The notes under the pieces were generated by a model, which saw only the letters and a program-made list of their open reading frames with translations, searched no databases and was not told the origin of the DNA. From NCBI RefSeq assembly GCF_000721265.1, contig NZ_JOFZ01000001.1, positions 124,001-188,000 on the forward strand: 64,000 bases of DNA, written 5' to 3'. This DNA is from Streptomyces sp. NRRL F-5126 (GTDB lineage Bacteria > Actinomycetota > Actinomycetes > Streptomycetales > Streptomycetaceae). Every line of letters starts with the position of its first letter. Position 1 is the stretch's first letter. The position numbers and the translations under genes are program-made. This document shows, one piece after another, positions 53,559 through 64,000 of this stretch.

Positions 53559-54517
53559 GCGTTCCTCCGTGTGAAGTTCCATGCGTCCTCGACGATGCCC
53601 GCGAGGTCGGCGCGGGCCGGTGTCCAGCCGAGGCGTTCGTGGGCGGTGCGCGCGGACGCGACGAGTACCGCGGGGTCCCCGGCACGCCGCTCGGCGGCCG
53701 CCTCGGGGATCGGGTGGCCCGTCACCTTGCGCACCGTGTCGATGACCTCGCGGACGGAGAAGCCGTTGCCGTTGCCGAGGTTGCACACCAGGTGCTCGCC
53801 CGGCACGGCCGCGGCGAGCGCGGCGAGGTGCGCCTCGGCCAGGTCGGCGACGTGGATGTAGTCGCGCACGCACGTGCCGTCGGGCGTCGGGTAGTCGTCC
53901 CCGTACACCGAGATCGACTCGCGGGTGCCGAGGGCTACCTGGAGCACGAGCGGGATGAGGTGCGACTCGGGGTCGTGCCGCTCCCCCGCAGCGCCGTACG
54001 CGCCGGCGACGTTGAAGTAGCGCAGGGACACGGCGGCGAGGCCGTGGGCGGCGCACTCGCTCGCGATCATGTGGTCGACGGCGAGCTTCGTGGCCCCGTA
54101 GGGGTTGGTGGGAGCGGTCGGGTCGGTCTCGGTGATGGGCGTGGAGACGGGCTCGCCGTAGGTGGCGGCGGTGGAGGAGAAGACGAGCCGGCGCACGCCG
54201 GCGGAGCGCATGGCCGCGAGGAGCGCCATGGAGCCGCCCACGTTGTTGTCCCAGTACTTCTCGGGCTTGACGACGGACTCGCCGACCTGCGAGGAGGCCG
54301 CGAAGTGCAGGACCGCGTCGTACGATCCGTCCAGCCACCTGGCGGCGTCCTGGACACGGCCCTCGACGAACTCGGCACCCTCGGGGACGCCTTCGCGGAA
54401 GCCGGTGGAGAGGTCGTCGAGCACGGTCACCCGGTGCCCGGCCTCAAGCAGGTGCGTCGCGACGACGCTCCCGACGTAGCCGGCACCGCCCGTGACCAGG
54501 TACTTCTCGGCGCTCAC
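53555..54517 (-). CDS. galE: UDP-glucose 4-epimerase
   Basis: 320 aa. It interconverts UDP-galactose and UDP-glucose. SDR features: [20 protein letters not shown] (NAD fold), [11 protein letters not shown] with the catalytic Ser, and [13 protein letters not shown] with the YxxxK pair. The C-terminal part has [19 protein letters not shown] start with GAGAGG about 10 nt upstream. It overlaps galT upstream and galK downstream by 4 bp each, so translation of the three is coupled. Confidence 0.98.
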   Translation of the reverse strand: MSAEKYLVTGGAGYVGSVVATHLLEAGHRVTVLDDLSTGFREGVPEGAEFVEGRVQDAARWLDGSYDAVLHFAASSQVGESVVKPEKYWDNNVGGSMALLAAMRSAGVRRLVFSSTAATYGEPVSTPITETDPTAPTNPYGATKLAVDHMIASECAAHGLAAVSLRYFNVAGAYGAAGERHDPESHLIPLVLQVALGTRESISVYGDDYPTPDGTCVRDYIHVADLAEAHLAALAAAVPGEHLVCNLGNGNGFSVREVIDTVRKVTGHPIPEAAAERRAGDPAVLVASARTAHERLGWTPARADLAGIVEDAWNFTRRNA

Positions 54518-55557
54518 TCGCTCGCCACCTCTCGCAGTCGCCGCGCCGCCGCCTCCGGCGGCACGTCGTTGATGAACACGCCCATGCCGGATTCGGAACC
54601 GGCGAGGTACTTCAGCTTGTCGGACGTGCGGCGGATCGTGAAAAGTTCCAGGTGGAGGGCGTATTCGTCGCGCCCTGGCGCGCGGAACGGCGCCTGGTGC
54701 CAGGCGGAGATGTACGGGGTGCGCGGGTGGCCGGGTCCGAAGAGCCGGTCGAAGCGGCGCAGCAGTTCCAGGTAGACGCCGGGGAACTCGGCCCTGGCAC
54801 CGTCGTCGAGGGAGCGCAGGTCCGCGGTGCGCCTGGCCGGGTAGAGGTGGACCTCGTAGGGCCAGTGCGCCGCGTAGGGGACGAAGGCGGTCCAGTGCTC
54901 GGTCTGCAGGACGATCCGCTCGCCGTCGGCCTGCTCGCGGGCGACGACGTCCTCGAAGAGGTTGCGGCCCGTGGCGGCGCGGTGGTCGGCTGCGGAGCGC
55001 AGCATCAGCGAGGTGCGCGGGGTGACGAAGGGGTAGGCGTAGATCTGCCCGTGCGGGTGGGCGAGGGTGACGCCGATCTCGGCGCCCCGGTTCTCGAACG
55101 GGAAGACCTGCGCGACCTGCGGGAGCTCGGCGAGCTCCGCGGTGCGGTCGGTCCACACGTCGAGGACGAGCGCGGCCTGGTCGTCGCTGAGGTCGGCGAA
55201 GGACGCGTCGTGGTCGGAGGTGAAGCACACGACCTCGCAGCGCCCCGAGTCGCCCGACAGGGAGGGGAACCGGTTCTCGAAGACGACGACGTCGTAGTCG
55301 GAGTCGGGGATCTCGGTGTGCCTGCCGCCGCGCGAGGGGTCGAGGGGGCACTCGTCGGCCGGCGGGTGGTAGGTGCGTTCCTGGCGGTGCGAGGCGATGG
55401 CGACGGCGTCGCCGAGCAGCGCGTCGCGCCGGACCTGCGACGACGTGGCGACCTGCCCGAGCGGGCGCTCGTCGGCGGCGTCGCGCACGGCGTCGTCGCG
55501 GCGGTCGTAGTAGATGAGCTCACGGCCGTCGGCGAGCGTGGTCACCGTCTTCTTCAT
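54514..55557 (-). CDS. galT: Galactose-1-phosphate uridylyltransferase
   Basis: 347 aa. It exchanges UMP between UDP-glucose and galactose 1-phosphate. The active-site triad HPH is in [16 protein letters not shown]. An N-terminal [32 protein letters not shown] region has the FENRFPSL motif, and the C-terminal half has [24 protein letters not shown] with AGGAGAG upstream. First gene of the operon; a perfect tandem 11-bp repeat lies about 106-127 bp upstream. Confidence 0.97.
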   Translation of the reverse strand: MKKTVTTLADGRELIYYDRRDDAVRDAADERPLGQVATSSQVRRDALLGDAVAIASHRQERTYHPPADECPLDPSRGGRHTEIPDSDYDVVVFENRFPSLSGDSGRCEVVCFTSDHDASFADLSDDQAALVLDVWTDRTAELAELPQVAQVFPFENRGAEIGVTLAHPHGQIYAYPFVTPRTSLMLRSAADHRAATGRNLFEDVVAREQADGERIVLQTEHWTAFVPYAAHWPYEVHLYPARRTADLRSLDDGARAEFPGVYLELLRRFDRLFGPGHPRTPYISAWHQAPFRAPGRDEYALHLELFTIRRTSDKLKYLAGSESGMGVFINDVPPEAAARRLREVASE

Positions 55558-55662
55558 GATCTCTCCTGCTCGGTGTGCGACGGACCTCGCACGCAACACA
55601 TACCAACATAATCGCACACATGGAAACCCTGATGGACCAGCGGCGTCAAGGGAGAACACACA

Positions 55663-55684
55663 ATTCGCGCGACATTCGCGCGAC
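55663..55684. promoter_or_regulatory. Tandem 11-bp direct repeat, candidate gal operator
   Basis: ATTCGCGCGAC occurs twice head to tail without a gap, so the copies are one helical turn apart. It lies in the 269-bp AT-richer gap upstream of galT. The spacing fits a regulator binding one DNA face. Confidence 0.55.
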
Positions 55685-55826
55685 TAATCCGATCACGAAC
55701 CAACAAACAACGTCACCTTGTTGCTGCGACGGGAAGCGCGGCGCGCGATGCTCACGGGAACGGGCATGCCGACGGGCGGCCGGGTGCCCCGGCGTGCGGT
55801 CCCGGATGCCCCGGCGTTCCGCCGCG

Positions 55827-56516
55827 TTACGCGCGGCGCTCGTCGAGCGGGAGCGGCTCCGCGCGGTCCAGCAGCCCGGTGCGGGCGGCGAGCGCCGCCG
55901 CCTCCAGGCGGGAGCCGACGTTCAGCTTCATCAGCACGCGCTGCACGTGCGTGCGCGCCGTGGAGGGCGCGATGCCCATGCCCGCCGCTATCGCCCGCGT
56001 GTCCTCGCCCTCGGCGACCCTGACCAGCACCTCGACCTCACGGGGCGTCAGCATCGCGAGCAGCCGCCTGCCCTCGTCGTCGGGCGGCGCCACCGGGTTG
56101 AGCAGCTCGGCGAACGCGGCCTGCAGCAGTTCGGGCGCCACCGCGCTCTCCCCCGCGCGCGCCTTCACCATCGCCCGCTCGACGCCCTCGATGCGCTCGT
56201 CGTGGCGCACGTATCCGGACGCCCCGGCGGCGAACGCGGCGGCGATGCCGCGCGGGCTCGGCACGGGCCCGAGCACGACCACCGCCACCTGCGGGCGGTC
56301 GCGCTTGATCCGGACGATCGGCTCGAACGCGCCCGGCTCGGCCGGCGCGGCCGTGCCCATCAGGCACACCTCGGGCGCCCTGCTCACGACGAGTTCCGCG
56401 GCGCCCGCCGTGGGCGCCGCCGACGCGAGCACCCGGTGCCCGCGCAGTTTCAGCGCCGAGGCCAGCGCTTCCGCCAGCAACCGGTGATCATCGATCACCA
56501 TGAGCCGCACGCCCAT
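55827..56516 (-). CDS. Atypical LuxR-type response regulator lacking phospho-acceptor Asp
   Basis: 229 aa. The receiver fold begins VRLMVIDDHRLLAEALASAL with the acidic pair, but the strand-3 Asp is replaced: APEVCLMGTAAP has Gly54 there, and the switch Lys is Arg in GASGYVRHDE. The HTH is intact: LTPREVEVLVRVAEGEDTRAIAAGMGIAPSTARTHVQRVLMKLNVGS. So DNA binding is expected but not phosphorylation. Start ATG 56516 follows GGGGGA; an ATG two codons earlier is possible. It lies upstream of the gal operon in the same direction, 269 bp away, without evidence of linkage. Confidence 0.88.
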   Translation of the reverse strand: MGVRLMVIDDHRLLAEALASALKLRGHRVLASAAPTAGAAELVVSRAPEVCLMGTAAPAEPGAFEPIVRIKRDRPQVAVVVLGPVPSPRGIAAAFAAGASGYVRHDERIEGVERAMVKARAGESAVAPELLQAAFAELLNPVAPPDDEGRRLLAMLTPREVEVLVRVAEGEDTRAIAAGMGIAPSTARTHVQRVLMKLNVGSRLEAAALAARTGLLDRAEPLPLDERRA

Positions 56517-56681
56517 CGACATCCCCCATCCCAGCCGCAGCGGCCTGGGTCCCCCGGTCTCCTGACCCGGCAAGCTACACGCTAGCCCGGCGAAGCGCGC
56601 CCCCTACCGGGCGAAAGCCCCCGGATTGCCGACCCGTGGGCCGCCGCGGGCCCCCTTCCGCCACGCGACCGCCGGCGCCGC

Positions 56682-58412
56682 TCAGCGGGTCGAGAACGCC
56701 ATCACCAGCGGGTGGGCGGCATCCTGCGCGTCCAGCGGCTTGTCGACGAACACCGCGGAGAGGAACAGCCGCCCGTCCGCGTAGCGCACCTCCGTGCCGT
56801 TGCTCGCGAAGCTGTTCTCGTCCTCGATGGTGGCCCGGTCGGACGGGTTGCGCAGCAGCGTCGTCTGCTTGAACGACGAACCGTCGACGGAGACGACCTG
56901 GCCGCCCTTGTTGTACGGGCCGGTCTTGTAGGCGATCAGGTTCGGCCCGTCCATGCGCAGCAGCCGCGCCGTCCACCCGTTGCCCGCGTCGGCGCGCTGC
57001 GCGGTGCTCTTGCCGGTGGCGAGATCGAAGGAGACGATCTCGTTCGTCCGGTCCAGCGCCTTGCCGTCGCCCGCGTCGTGCTCGGCGGTCGGCAGGTAGA
57101 GCTTGCCGTTGCCCGCGAGGACGTTCGTGCAGTTCTCCATGGCGTCCTCGCACCGGGCCGCGTACGTGTCGCCCGAGGCGGAGATCTTCGCCTTCAGCTT
57201 CCCGGTCCTCGCGTCGAGCGAGAAGAAGTCGGAGATTCCGCCGGAACCGGTGTCGCCCACGTCGGCCGCGACGACCAGCGGGTCGGTCGAGACGGCGTGC
57301 ACGTCCTGGACTCCGGGCGGCATCTTGTACGAGGACAGCGTGGCGCCGGTCTTCGGGTTGATGTTCTCGACGGTGATCTGCGCGTCGTCGCCGAACCCGC
57401 ACTGGCGCGAGGCCACGAGCAGTGCGCCGCCCGCGTACCCGGCGTCGTGGCAGTCGGTGGTGGACGCCTTGGGCTTCCAGCGGACCTCGCCCGTCGCCAG
57501 GTCGAAGCCCGCGCCGCCCGAGGTGCCGGCGGCGGCGACGGTGTCCCCGGTCTGGGTGACCCCGTCGAACCGGATGTCCGTGTCGCCGCCCGGGACCTTG
57601 ACCGTCTTGCTCCACAGCAGCCGACCCGCCGACAGGTCGACCACGCCGACCCGGGTGCAGGCCTCGGGCGCGCTGTTCTTGGTGCGCTTGGCGCCGTCGA
57701 AGACCACGGCGGTCCTGCCGTCGTCGCTGACGTGCGGGCTCGCCGCGCACACGTCACCCGGCAGCGGGACGGACCACTGCTGCGTGCCGCTGTCCGGGTC
57801 GTAGCCGACGATGCTCGACAGGCCCGACTTCGCGTACACCTTGTCGGTGAGCCAGGACCCGTACACGCTGTGCAGGTCGGTCGCCTTCGGCATGGCCACC
57901 TTGAACGCCACCTTCGCGTGGACGTCCGCCGGCGCCTTCTCCTTCGCCGCGGCCGACCCGCCGGCCGCGTGCGCGGCGCCGCCGGCCGGGCTGTTCGCGG
58001 GGTGGCCCGCACCCTTGTCGTCGCTGCCGCCGCCACTCCTGGAGAACCAGACACCGGCGGCGAGGATCAGCACCACGGCGACGGTCGCGGAGACGATCAT
58101 CCGCAGCTCCGTCCTGGTGAGGCCGCCACCGCCGCCCGTGCCGCCGCCTCCGGCCGGGGGCTGCTGCGGCTGCTGGTAGGCGCCGGCGGGCGCCGGGTAC
58201 CCGTAGCCGGGTGGGCCGTACGCCTGCGGCTGCCCGCCCGGGTAGCCGTAGCCGGGCGGGCTCTGCGGCCCCTGCGGATACCCGTACGGCGGGTTCTGCG
58301 GCGGGGCTTGCGGGGGCTGCGGGGGCTGCGGGGGCTGCGGGGGCTGCGGCGCGCCGAACCCGCCTGCGGGCGGCTGGTTCGGGGGTGTGGGCGGCTGAGG
58401 TGGCTGCGTCAT
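56682..58412 (-). CDS. Membrane-anchored PQQ-like beta-propeller protein
   Basis: 576 aa. The cytoplasmic N-terminus (1-100) is a Pro/Gln/Gly/Tyr-rich tract, followed by one TM helix (about 110-130: MIVSATVAVVLILAAGVWF). The outer part (about 170-576) has propeller blades of PQQ/BamB type: IVGYDPDSGTQQWSVPLPGD, GFDLATGEVRWKPKAS, FSLDARTGKLKAKIS, SFDLATGKSTAQ. Several Cys pairs suggest disulphides. No enzyme residues are visible; probably a ligand- or protein-binding sensor. ATG with GAGGACG upstream. It lies 55 nt after a paralogue of the same design. Confidence 0.85.
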   Translation of the reverse strand: MTQPPQPPTPPNQPPAGGFGAPQPPQPPQPPQPPQAPPQNPPYGYPQGPQSPPGYGYPGGQPQAYGPPGYGYPAPAGAYQQPQQPPAGGGGTGGGGGLTRTELRMIVSATVAVVLILAAGVWFSRSGGGSDDKGAGHPANSPAGGAAHAAGGSAAAKEKAPADVHAKVAFKVAMPKATDLHSVYGSWLTDKVYAKSGLSSIVGYDPDSGTQQWSVPLPGDVCAASPHVSDDGRTAVVFDGAKRTKNSAPEACTRVGVVDLSAGRLLWSKTVKVPGGDTDIRFDGVTQTGDTVAAAGTSGGAGFDLATGEVRWKPKASTTDCHDAGYAGGALLVASRQCGFGDDAQITVENINPKTGATLSSYKMPPGVQDVHAVSTDPLVVAADVGDTGSGGISDFFSLDARTGKLKAKISASGDTYAARCEDAMENCTNVLAGNGKLYLPTAEHDAGDGKALDRTNEIVSFDLATGKSTAQRADAGNGWTARLLRMDGPNLIAYKTGPYNKGGQVVSVDGSSFKQTTLLRNPSDRATIEDENSFASNGTEVRYADGRLFLSAVFVDKPLDAQDAAHPLVMAFSTR

Positions 58413-58467
58413 GGCGTTCGTCCTCGGTCGGTCGGGGAGCGGCTCGATGGGTGCGGGTGACGCGTCG

Positions 58468-60366
58468 TCAGTCGCCGAACGCCATCATCGTCAGGTACGT
58501 CGAGCCCGACACCTGGTGGCCGGCCGGCGTGACCGAGTACCCGGTGATGAAGAGCCTGCCGTTCACGTAGTCGTACGACGGCGAGAAGAACCCGGTGTTC
58601 TCGTCGTACGCGGAGGAGTCCGGGTGCTTCTGCACCGGCTCGAACCTGCCGCCGCCCGGGGCGAGCGAGGCGACCATGCCGGGCTTCTCGTACGTCGCCT
58701 CCTCGTACACGAGGACGCCGCCGCCGTCGCGCCGCTGGAACGGGGAGACGACGCGCCCGGACGGCGCGGGCGCCTTCCACTTCTGCTTCCCGGTGGCGAG
58801 GTCGAAGGCGACGACCGCGTTGGCCAGGGAGCCGCTGCCCGCTGGGGCGGTCGCCATGTAGAGCGTGTTCGCGTCAACGGCCACGCCCCCGCAGTTCTGC
58901 AGGTACCCGTCGTCGATGCCGAGGCCGTCCCCGCAGTGCGGGGCGAACTTGTCCGAGCCGCCGTGCATCGTGGCGCGCTCGGTGCCGTCGGCGTTGAACG
59001 AGGCGATGGACCACGTCTTCTTGTCGTCGTCCTTGAAGGACACGACGAGCGGATCGGTCGAGTAGACCTTGTCGACCGCATAGCCCGTCTTCGGACGGAA
59101 CGTCCACTGCGCCTTGCCCGTGACCGGGTCGAGCCGCTGGATCTGCTGCTTCGCCGGGGAGTCGACCCCGGCCACCGGGCAGTTCTCCGCCGCGATCATG
59201 ACAGGACCGCCGGTGACCGCGGACGGCTGGCAGTCCCCGGCGATCTTGTCGAAGAGCGGCTTGCCGTCGCTGACGCGGTACGCGTTCGTCCCGCCGCTGC
59301 GCGACACGGCCACCGTGCCGCCGCTGATCGCCATGTTGAAGTTCAGGCCGATGTCGAACAGGCCGCTCTTGCCGACCGCCTTGCCCCAGCCGCCCTTGCC
59401 CGTCTTGAGGTCGATCTCCCTGAGCTGGTCGCAGTGGGCCGACTCGGCGGCGCTGTCCTGGTACGCGATGACGATCTTGCCGTCGTCGGTGGGCGTCGAG
59501 GGCGCTCCGCACACGGCCTGCGGCATCGTGAGCGACCACAGCTGCTTGCCGGTGGCCGCCGAGTAGCCGGTGACCTTCTTGTAGAGGGCGGTGACGACGG
59601 TGTCGCCGGCGAACCACGGCCCGTAGACGGTGTTGTGGGCCTCGGGCACGTCCTTGCCCGGCTTCTGCGTCCACAGGACCTTGGCCTCGCCCGCCTTGCG
59701 CCCCCTGTTGGGGTCGTCGCTCGGCTTGGGGCCGCCGTCGCCCTTGCCGTTCCCCTCGAAGGCACCGCCTGACGAGCTCGCCGTGGCGCTGCCCGCGGGG
59801 GTGGCGTGCGCGACGGGTTTCGCGTCCCCGCCGGTGCCGAACGTGAGCCAGCCGGCGCCGCCGAGGACGAGCACCGCCGCGGTGACGGCGGCGACGACGA
59901 GCAGCGGCCGGCCCTTGAAGGGGTTGCGCCCGCCGCCGGCCTTGTTCGCCCCCGGCCCGTTCGGGCCGCCGGGGGCGCCCCACGGCTGGGGCGGCGCGCC
60001 GGGGTACGGGTACTGCTGCCCGTAGGGGCCCTGCTGCGGCCCGTAGGGCCCGGGCTGTGCGGCGAACGGGCCGGGCGCCTGCGGTGGTTGCTGCTGCTGC
60101 GCGTACGGGTTCGGCTGCGGCTGCCCGTACGGCCCGGGCGGGGGCCCGTACGGGCCGGGGGCCGCGTTGTAGGGACCCGGCTGCCGCGGATCCTGCGGCG
60201 GGTAGCCGTACGCGGCGGACGCGGGCGGTGTCGCGGGCGCGGGCGGCACGGGAGGCGGTGCGGGTGCGGCGTTGCTCGGCTCGCCCCCGCCGCTCCCCGG
60301 CTCGGCCTTCGGCTCGTTCCCCGGCTCTTCCTGCGGTGGTCGCCGGCCACCAGGCGGCTGAGTCAT
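58468..60366 (-). CDS. Membrane-anchored PQQ-like beta-propeller protein (paralogue)
   Basis: 632 aa. Same architecture as the next gene: a Pro/Gln/Gly/Tyr-rich cytoplasmic tail of about 165 residues, a TM helix (about 180-200: LLVVAAVTAAVLVLGGAGWL), a linker with acidic/glycine sequence, and an outer propeller from about 255 with blades such as VTGYSAATGKQLWSLTMPQ, RLDPVTGKAQWTFRPKTG and AFDLATGKQKWKAPAPS. ATG with AGGGGGAAG upstream. The two are tandem duplicates and probably one transcript. Role unknown; sensing or scaffolding at the cell surface is inferred. Confidence 0.85.
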   Translation of the reverse strand: MTQPPGGRRPPQEEPGNEPKAEPGSGGGEPSNAAPAPPPVPPAPATPPASAAYGYPPQDPRQPGPYNAAPGPYGPPPGPYGQPQPNPYAQQQQPPQAPGPFAAQPGPYGPQQGPYGQQYPYPGAPPQPWGAPGGPNGPGANKAGGGRNPFKGRPLLVVAAVTAAVLVLGGAGWLTFGTGGDAKPVAHATPAGSATASSSGGAFEGNGKGDGGPKPSDDPNRGRKAGEAKVLWTQKPGKDVPEAHNTVYGPWFAGDTVVTALYKKVTGYSAATGKQLWSLTMPQAVCGAPSTPTDDGKIVIAYQDSAAESAHCDQLREIDLKTGKGGWGKAVGKSGLFDIGLNFNMAISGGTVAVSRSGGTNAYRVSDGKPLFDKIAGDCQPSAVTGGPVMIAAENCPVAGVDSPAKQQIQRLDPVTGKAQWTFRPKTGYAVDKVYSTDPLVVSFKDDDKKTWSIASFNADGTERATMHGGSDKFAPHCGDGLGIDDGYLQNCGGVAVDANTLYMATAPAGSGSLANAVVAFDLATGKQKWKAPAPSGRVVSPFQRRDGGGVLVYEEATYEKPGMVASLAPGGGRFEPVQKHPDSSAYDENTGFFSPSYDYVNGRLFITGYSVTPAGHQVSGSTYLTMMAFGD

Positions 60367-60534
60367 CAGCGCACTTCCCCCTATGTTCCGTCGCCGGCTG
60401 CGGCGAGCGGGCCTTCTTTCTACCACCACCGCGGAAGCCCGGCCCGGAGCGCGCCCCTCCCTGTTCCCAAGGGAGAACCGTGCCGTGATGGCGCCGTTAC
60501 GCCCTCACGGCGCGTCAGAGCGGGAGGGGTGTGC

Positions 60535-60563
60535 GGGCGCCGCACGCCGGCGGCGCGGCGCCC
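60535..60563 (-). terminator. Hairpin directly after the ABC-F gene
   Basis: Perfect 9-bp stem (60535-60543 with 60555-60563), 11-nt loop, touching the stop codon of the gene at 60564. Confidence 0.6.
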
Positions 60564-62387
<1,824 letters not shown>

Positions 62388-62430
62388 TTCACTCCAGACA
62401 GGGGGACGGATCGCCGTCCCAGCGTAGTCG

Positions 62431-62468
62431 CCCGGTGAAACCCGGCGGTCCCGCCGGGTTTCACCGGG
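62431..62468. promoter_or_regulatory. Perfect 18-bp inverted repeat in ABC-F leader
   Basis: Arms 62431-62448 and 62451-62468 are exactly complementary, with a 2-nt centre. It lies 44-81 nt before the ABC-F start, so it is either a terminator of readthrough from ispE or a leader attenuator. ABC-F resistance genes are often attenuator-controlled. Confidence 0.8.
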
Positions 62469-62548
62469 CCGCGGGCGCGGGCGGGGCGCCGGGGCAGCCG
62501 ATTCACCGCGGGCCGGCGGGCGCCTGCGGGTAGGGCCTGGATTCGGCG

Positions 62549-62750
62549 CCGGGGGCAGCGGTGAGGACACGCCGTGCGGGCGGCACTGCCCGGACGAGGC
62601 GGCGACCGCCACAGCAGATGCGGACCACACGGAACGAACGGCCGCCACCGCCCGGGGCGGTCTGCGTAACGCTCGCGCCCGAGCGCCTCCGGGGGCAGCG
62701 GTGAGGACACGCCGTGCGGACGAGGCGGCGGCCGCCCCGCAGCAAATGCG
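62549..62750. repeat. Duplicated segment in ABC-F/ispE spacer
   Basis: An identical 31-bp block occurs at 62549-62579 and 62689-62719. Each is followed by a related stretch (62594-62622 and 62720-62750), the first copy carrying 14 extra bases. The spacer 62388-62942 (555 bp) otherwise shows no gene. Confidence 0.85.
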
Positions 62751-62942
62751 CGGGCCGCATGGGGACGCGGCACAGTGATGCGGGGCCCGCGGCGGGGCAG
62801 CAACACGTCCCACCCGGGGCATGGCCCGGGCGCCTCCGGCGCGAGGACGGCTCCCCCGCCGGGCAGGCGTCGCGTGCGCGGCCCGCGGCCGGACACCTGA
62901 CGTGTGGCTGCCTGACCGGGCCGGGCGCTGCGCGCCGGGCGG

Positions 62943-63887
62943 TCAGGCCCTTATGTCCTCCACCACGACCGCGCCCCGCGCGGGTGCCGTCGTCACGCGG
63001 GTGGTGCGGCAGGTGCCTGAGTCCTGGAGTGCCTGGGCGACCTGGTGCGCTGTCTCCGCGTCCTTCACGAGGAACGCCGTCGTCGGGCCCGAGCCCGAGA
63101 CCAGTGACGCGAGCGCGCCCGCCCGGGTGCCCGCGGCCAGCGTTTCCGCCAGGGACGGGCGCAGGGAGAGCGCCGCGGGCTGCAGGTCGTTGGCGAGGGC
63201 GGCCGCGAGCAGGGCGGCGTCGCCGTCCCGCAGGGCCGCGAGCAGCGCGGGGGCGGCCGCCGGCTCGGGGACCGCCGTGCCGGCCGTCAGCCGGTCGAAC
63301 TCCTGGAAGACGCGGGGCGTCGAGAGCCCCTCGTGCGCGACGGCGAACACCCAGTGGAACGCGCCGCCGACCGGCAGCGCGGTCAGGTGCTCGCCGCGTC
63401 CCGTGCCGAGGGCCGCGCCGCCGAGCAGGGAGAACGGCACGTCGCTGCCGAGGCCGGCGCAGATCGCGAGCAGCTCGTCGCGCGGCGTCTGAAGGCCCCA
63501 GAGCGTGTCGCACGCCAGCAGCGCGGCCGCGCCGTCCGCGCTGCCGCCCGCCATGCCGCCCGCGACGGGGATGTCCTTCGCGATGTGCAGGCGCACGTCG
63601 GGCTGGACGCCGTGGCGCTCGGCCAGCGCGATCGCCGCGCGCGCGGCGAGGTTCGACGCGTCGAGCGGCACCTGCGCCGCGTCGGGACCCTCGCACGTGA
63701 TCACGGGCCCTTCACCGGCCGCGCCGGCCGTCGCCGTCACCTCGTCGTACAGGCCCACCGCGAGGAACACGTTCGCCAGGTCGTGGAAGCCGTCGGGGCG
63801 CGCGCCGCCCACCGCGAGGCCCGCGTTCACCTTGGCGGGGACGCGCACCCGCACCCGGGCCTGCACCTGTACGTCCTCGGTCCGCAT
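62943..63887 (-). CDS. ispE: 4-diphosphocytidyl-2-C-methyl-D-erythritol kinase
   Basis: 314 aa. It phosphorylates CDP-ME in the MEP isoprenoid pathway. GHMP motifs: VRVPAKVNAGLAVGGARPDGFH at about 12-33 (Lys, Asn and Asp/His of the active site), KDIPVAGGMAGGSADGAAAL (ATP loop) near 105, GLGSDVPFSLLGGAALGTGRGE, and the C-terminal SLVSGSGPTTAFLV. Start ATG 63887 has GAGGAAG 4 nt upstream. A GTG at 63959 would add 24 residues and would overlap an upstream stop by GTGA, so it cannot be excluded. No promoter was identified. Confidence 0.94.
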   Translation of the reverse strand: MRTEDVQVQARVRVRVPAKVNAGLAVGGARPDGFHDLANVFLAVGLYDEVTATAGAAGEGPVITCEGPDAAQVPLDASNLAARAAIALAERHGVQPDVRLHIAKDIPVAGGMAGGSADGAAALLACDTLWGLQTPRDELLAICAGLGSDVPFSLLGGAALGTGRGEHLTALPVGGAFHWVFAVAHEGLSTPRVFQEFDRLTAGTAVPEPAAAPALLAALRDGDAALLAAALANDLQPAALSLRPSLAETLAAGTRAGALASLVSGSGPTTAFLVKDAETAHQVAQALQDSGTCRTTRVTTAPARGAVVVEDIRA

Positions 63888-63955
63888 GTACTTCCTCGCC
63901 CGTACCCGCGTGCCCGCACGGCTCTCCCGTGCGTCCGCGCTCCGTTCCGTCGCGC

Positions 63956-64000
63956 TCACCTGCCTGCCTTCCCTGCCTTTCCTGCCTGGCCGCACTCCGC
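63956..64000 (-). CDS. Possible C-terminal tail of an upstream gene (rsmA-type context)
   Basis: A frame open from the window edge reads AECGQAGKAGKAGR then TGA at 63958-63956, overlapping the alternative ispE GTG. In Streptomyces rsmA (ksgA) usually precedes ispE, so this could be its tail. Only 14 low-complexity codons are visible, so the call rests on context. Confidence 0.25.
   Translation of the reverse strand, partial: AECGQAGKAGKAGR

Overview
The window is very GC-rich, uses GTG/TTG starts heavily, is full of 4-bp ATGA/GTGA gene overlaps, and carries a set of genes typical of the Streptomyces chromosome core (mfd, glmU-prs-rplY-pth, ppc, galT-galE-galK, ispE). It is almost certainly Streptomyces or a very close relative, from the conserved central part of the chromosome. 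No rRNA, CRISPR array, integrase or insertion sequence was seen. One tRNA, tRNA-Gln(TTG), lies just before glmU.

Layout. 1-5.4 kb: a cut-off SurA-like lipoprotein, a GtrA/GtrB-type flippase-glycosyltransferase pair, and divergently a YfhO-type membrane protein and a SAM methyltransferase (cell-surface polymer functions). 5.4-11.5 kb: an FAD monooxygenase, a eukaryotic-type Ser/Thr kinase overlapping a membrane protein, and an HTH-N6-DNA-methylase-like protein whose catalytic motif reads HPPF. 11.7-19.4 kb: small surface proteins, a three-gene cell-wall set (DUF1906 glycoside-hydrolase-like protein, membrane protein, degenerate M15 peptidase), a TIR-HEAT protein and a secreted HNH-type nuclease. 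19.5-26.5 kb: mfd, then a MacB/FtsX-like ABC permease whose partner ATPase gene has lost its Walker A region to a frameshifting internal deletion.

26.9-32.1 kb is the most unusual region: a large deaminase/SUKH-4 fusion, a SUKH protein, a divergent YwqJ-like deaminase and a SUKH-3 protein. These are building blocks of polymorphic-toxin systems, but no secretion domain is present. 32.2-35.8 kb holds a PAS-GAF-SpoIIE phosphatase and an orphan NarL-type histidine kinase. 36-46.3 kb is housekeeping: tRNA-Gln, glmU, prs, rplY, pth, a kinase-fold protein, ppc and a fatty-acid desaturase. 46.3-52.4 kb has a TetR gene, a broken Uma2 gene, a VOC-tam pair facing a MarR gene across a perfect palindrome, a LuxR-type regulator overlapping marR, and a GNAT gene. 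Two low-complexity spacers sit here.

52.4-64 kb: the Leloir operon galT-galE-galK (overlapping genes, tandem 11-bp repeat upstream), an atypical response regulator without a phospho-acceptor Asp, two tandem paralogous membrane-anchored PQQ-type beta-propeller proteins, an ABC-F ATPase, a spacer with a perfect 18-bp inverted repeat and a duplicated 31-bp segment, and ispE. Several strong terminator hairpins separate the transcription units. All functional calls are from motifs read by eye; no database search was run.
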